Part shown: in pieces, positions 5,601-6,983 of the stretch
Layout of the letters: every line of letters begins with the position of its first letter
How positions within the stretch are numbered: position 1 is the stretch's first letter
Assembly: GCA_026552835.1 (NCBI GenBank)
Contig: JAPMTY010000072.1
Location: 1-6,983, forward strand
Length of the DNA: 6,983 nucleotides
Source of the DNA: Candidatus Methanoperedens sp.
GTDB lineage: Archaea; Halobacteriota; Methanosarcinia; Methanosarcinales; Methanoperedenaceae
Direction of reading: 5' to 3'
Translations under genes and position numbers: made by a program
The notes under the pieces: generated by a model
What the model was told of the DNA's origin: nothing
Database searches by the model: none
Seen by the model: only the letters and a program-made list of their open reading frames with translations

Positions 5601-6983
5601 GTCACCCGGTGAACAAATCCAATCCATGGGCATGTAAAGACTGCCACAACGCAACCACCGCGTTCACCAGTTCAAACGCAACGATCAATAACGACATAAC
5701 CAAAAAGAAAATATACAATCATATTCCCGGGAACTATACCACAGATAATTTCAAGATTGCCTCGGATTTCTGGAATCCTTCAGTGAACTGCACCCTGTGC
5801 CACACCAAAAGCACAGTATATTTCAACGTCACATTCACAGCTGTCAACCCGCTGGCAGCCAATGTCTCGCATTATGCGAACACCTCAAACCTGTTCACTC
5901 CCACCATAAACTGTACCTTATGTCACAAATCCCCCGCAAACGCAACGGAATGGTACGCCAATATCACAAGGCACCCGGCAAAGACCCAGGCACTTTCTTT
6001 CTGTGCAAACTGCCACAACAATACCAATGCAACAACCTTACACTCACAACCCTTACGCATTCCCATGGTAATACACGGAGGCTTTGAGACAGGCGGCGGA
6101 TTTGATTGGGAAAATAACTCAGCCACTCTGGACGGGGCATCGTGCTATGCCTGCCACGGTACGGGAAACCCCGGCACGATCTTGGCGAACCTTCAGACAG
6201 TCAAACTGTGCGAGAACTGTCACATAAATGTCAGCTCCATATTCACAGGCCCGAACCGGACCACTTTCTATTCCCTGAGGAGCGACATCAATGATACTCT
6301 GCCCTATGTTTATTCCCATACGAATTACTCCAACATAACGGGCACTAATGTAAGAGTACCCTCACTGGGCGGCACTGCAACATACTCTACTACCTGTTAT
6401 AGTTACAACGCAGTCACCGGAGAAGGAACCTGTCATGCAGCTCCCTATTTCAACAGGTCGAATTTCGGAGGTTACTATGCACAGTATAACGATGCTTCCG
6501 GCCCTGTTGACAAGTCCGATCCACCTCACTGGACAGTCCCCATAGACCGCATGCCAGATACTAAAAATTGCCTGTTCTGCCACAACCAGAGCAATGAAAC
6601 AATAAGAAATGGATGGGGTAATGCAATGCAGGTGAACGCCGGCAACATGTTCGGGGCAAGCGACAACTCCTCATGCTACCTCTGCCACACCAGGACAGGA
6701 ACGAAGCCGTTTGATTTCCATTCAAGCGAAGTGGTAACAGGCGGCGGTCCCGGCTGCCTTGACTGCCATAACGACTCCACTCCCCAGAACTTCACCGGGC
6801 TGCATTACATAGACGGGACTAACTTCAGCATATCCGTGCATTCCAGGATAAACGGAGCAAACGCAACCGTTAACGGCATTGATTACGGTATAAACGCAAG
6901 CTGCTGGGCATGCCATAACTCAACAGGCTACATAATAGCTAACAATACCCACCCGGATAAGAGAGATACGCCGTTTACATGCC
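2570..6983 (+). CDS. Secreted giant multihaem c-type cytochrome with N-terminal beta-sandwich domains (partial, 3' end outside window)
   Basis: One frame is open from ATG 2570 to the window edge, giving 1471 codons without a stop, so the C-terminus is missing. In order: a signal peptide (residues 1 to about 40); a beta-rich unassigned domain with C49 and C64 (about 42-229); two tandem carboxypeptidase-regulatory-like repeats (230-307 and 312-390); an Ig/macroglobulin-like domain (about 395-522); a short C523/C530 linker; then a haem domain from residue 570. That domain has 20 CX2CH motifs plus CX4CH (606), CX6CH (627) and CX11CH (1276), so up to 23 complete haem sites, and a further Cys at 1471 likely begins another. 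There are 26 non-motif histidines from residue 574 on, enough for bis-His ligation of each haem. N-X-S/T sequons number about 80 by eye, fitting an N-glycosylated extracellular protein. The role inferred is electron transfer at or beyond the cell surface. The start lacks a strong Shine-Dalgarno; an ATG at 2562 in another frame stops after five codons. No S-layer domain or membrane anchor is visible, but either could lie downstream. Confidence 0.93.
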   Translation, partial: MDLKINTGFSKKWIKRARLTAALIVFGAVFFQAAVPLASAAISQQTLRCDTGTSIGVDATNFTCTTASNPYDIGLLLNKTTGTSTAISIATAGNGPWAYAYFINNTAFPVPTMVTAYSASIPMRVNTNGRTGKGWYELGYYDPNGVAGNMPGNFVGLVNSTIATTTSSTLSSFAISFNGQSAVIPAGRKLAVRVWMNVSGSTDRPYYYSFSTAANSNSSFFVDISPLPGYNISGYVTNKTSGQPLIGATVQTSTSLNTTTNAAGFYNFTGISNGTYVINASLTGYAVNSINVTINGAQNTTANISLAPVPTYQLSGYITNASNGQAITSAAVTTNSNLSTSTDGTGYYSFTVGNGTYIITASKPGYSDNSTMQTINGAAVSNANIMLTLIPPSVGKILVATNRYVILDDYKTTTRLGTGFSSPGVDHGTTNSWTGKNTRINATALFIDNTGSPLSGRNITFNLYQPNGTELVAARVNTTTNNYGLANFSFDMDARNYYGNWTVEASNGNLYDNTSFIYNWWGCGDGSSSCGSTHASKSPTSGAPINSPYLNGGDATVNQNNAHFAASTNCTDCHQSFDGKPGGNTKGGANHTNNLSDVHKNVAGGCANPSCHQSLTAHQTNAVIGSCYNASGGCHGNLSWGRKDLSNKSTLNGIVSSYSSNNASTIYATFHTPNSTVPCIICHGPMHNITKPDPLQTGRNNNTEDSHCKTCHSSYNEHNSSNITSGGVNCTLCHSDDVHDIQVFAQNSTYVDLNHNNPNPARGNCTNCHQNASFFAVLEAQPKAGNYTGRNPPQIPVPFNHSTDPYAGALWNGSQSAYWDNTSKMSACYYCHGLSTLHSISALGSIGNIRGTNNLNQGLANSTWCASCHYKNAPGFSGEQFSPQPPEILNQNGLVPTKSGDGTTFTNHASYFSSGYNDSVCNNCHNNNLVASATSLNFSHNVNIGSGGGPDCISCHNINVNGSPDNKRINVTAMKSGVHGNLNRNATNSTSLDPINKACWACHGDGLEPTGHPVNKSNPWACKDCHNATTAFTSSNATINNDITKKKIYNHIPGNYTTDNFKIASDFWNPSVNCTLCHTKSTVYFNVTFTAVNPLAANVSHYANTSNLFTPTINCTLCHKSPANATEWYANITRHPAKTQALSFCANCHNNTNATTLHSQPLRIPMVIHGGFETGGGFDWENNSATLDGASCYACHGTGNPGTILANLQTVKLCENCHINVSSIFTGPNRTTFYSLRSDINDTLPYVYSHTNYSNITGTNVRVPSLGGTATYSTTCYSYNAVTGEGTCHAAPYFNRSNFGGYYAQYNDASGPVDKSDPPHWTVPIDRMPDTKNCLFCHNQSNETIRNGWGNAMQVNAGNMFGASDNSSCYLCHTRTGTKPFDFHSSEVVTGGGPGCLDCHNDSTPQNFTGLHYIDGTNFSISVHSRINGANATVNGIDYGINASCWACHNSTGYIIANNTHPDKRDTPFTC
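3257..3739 (+). repeat. Two tandem carboxypeptidase-regulatory-like beta-sandwich repeats in the cytochrome
   Basis: The encoded repeats begin YNISGYVTN (residue 230) and YQLSGYITN (residue 312). Both continue with a G-Q/A-V-T core, a T-N/D-x-x-G-x-Y-x-F turn, a NGTY-hIxAS strand and a closing NI-x-L strand. This is the pattern of CarboxypepD_reg-like or PEGA-like domains, common in archaeal surface proteins. They contain no Cys or haem motif and probably act as a structural stalk or adhesion module. Confidence 0.75.
3752..4135 (+). other. Ig/macroglobulin-like (MG2-type) domain in the cytochrome
   Basis: Residues about 395-522 show the layout of a bacterial Ig-like or MG2 domain: INATALFIDNTGSPLSG, then NITFNLYQPNGTE, a T-x-N-x-Y-G-x-A-x-F-x-F turn and a closing GNWTVEAS strand. 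It lies between the regulatory-like repeats and the haem domain, so it is likely an extracellular spacer. The family label rests on pattern only. Confidence 0.55.
5330..5647 (+). repeat. Four-haem module, copy A
   Basis: Haem Cys at residues 921, 952, 999 and 1022 (spacings 31/47/23). Marks are GGGPDCISCH, a GVHGN histidine, ACWACHG, GHP and ACKDCH. It matches copies B (5912-6223) and C (6674 to the edge) in order and spacing, which points to internal duplication. Confidence 0.6.
5912..6223 (+). repeat. Four-haem module, copy B
   Basis: Haem Cys at residues 1115, 1145, 1192 and 1214 (spacings 30/47/22, almost the same as copy A). Shared marks are an IHGG histidine and SCYACHG, parallel to GVHGN and CWACHG in copy A. 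Sequence identity outside the motifs is low, so spacing is the main evidence. Confidence 0.5.
6674..6983 (+). repeat. Four-haem module, copy C (last haem cut by window edge)
   Basis: Haem Cys at residues 1369, 1396, 1445 and 1471 (spacings 27/49/26). GGGPGCLDCH, SVHSR, SCWACH and THPD parallel GGGPDCISCH, GVHGN, ACWACHG and GHPV in copy A. The fourth motif has only its first Cys inside the window. Confidence 0.6.

Larger units (their letters stand above)
4277..6982 (+). other. Haem-binding domain: 23 complete motifs and one cut by the window edge
   Basis: CX2CH motifs start at 4277, 4604, 4691, 4757, 4862, 5051, 5162, 5330, 5423, 5564, 5633, 5789, 5912, 6002, 6143, 6209, 6569, 6674, 6755 and 6902, all in the frame of ATG 2570. 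Longer motifs are CANPSCH at 4385 (CX4CH), CYNASGGCH at 4448 (CX6CH) and a CX11CH at 6395-6436. A Cys codon at 6980 follows a HPD...TPFT context like that before the motif at 5633, so it is probably the first Cys of haem 24. Average spacing is near 39 residues per haem, looser than in small tetrahaem cytochromes, with Asn/Ser/Thr-rich linkers. Confidence 0.9.

Noticed and set aside
4533..6916. Several antisense reading frames over the haem region
   Set aside because: Their Cys-rich content arises from the complement of the haem-motif and Asn/Thr codons; none has a domain or ribosome binding site.
2570..6983. S-layer domain or extrachromosomal (Borg-type) origin of the cytochrome
   Set aside because: No S-layer domain is visible in the window, and the neighbouring core-metabolism genes favour a chromosome; neither can be fully excluded with the C-terminus and flanks missing.

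Overview
The window reads as a piece of an archaeal chromosome that makes both menaquinone and large multihaem c-type cytochromes. The best match is a 'Candidatus Methanoperedens' (ANME-2d)-like member of the Methanosarcinales. Archaeoglobales (Ferroglobus/Geoglobus) are the main alternative. The reasons are: a futalosine-pathway menaquinone enzyme (MqnC); an upstream protein tail resembling the archaeal dihydropteroate-synthase-like/DUF4346 proteins of methanopterin-using archaea; a very large, asparagine- and sequon-rich secreted cytochrome with at least 23 haem-binding motifs; mixed CGN/AGR arginine codons; and an archaeal-looking promoter. The taxonomic call is inference.

Layout: every gene is on the + strand. 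Positions 1-141 hold the 3' end of an upstream gene. Its stop lies 14 nt inside mqnC (128-1231), which is followed after 2 nt by a class I/II aminotransferase (1234-2376). These three look like one operon. A 193-nt AT-rich intergenic region (2377-2569) follows, with a T-rich possible terminator, a candidate TATA/BRE promoter and two inverted repeats that share an AATTGAT word. From 2570 to the window edge runs one uninterrupted reading frame of 1471 codons with no stop, so the gene is truncated by the window.

The large protein has, in order: a Sec-type signal peptide; a beta-rich unassigned domain; two tandem carboxypeptidase-regulatory-like beta-sandwich repeats; an Ig/macroglobulin-like domain; and, from residue 570, a haem domain. 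That domain has 20 CX2CH motifs plus one CX4CH, one CX6CH and one CX11CH candidate. A four-haem module with nearly constant spacing occurs three times within it. The density of N-X-S/T sequons (about 80 by eye) and 26 non-motif histidines fit an extracellular, glycosylated, bis-His-ligated electron conduit.

Working together (inference): MqnC supplies the membrane electron carrier menaquinone, and the cytochrome could carry electrons from the quinone pool across or beyond the cell surface. The aminotransferase has no evident link to this beyond its position. The most notable element is the cytochrome itself: its adhesin-like N-terminal half, repeated haem module, unusual haem motifs and structured leader.
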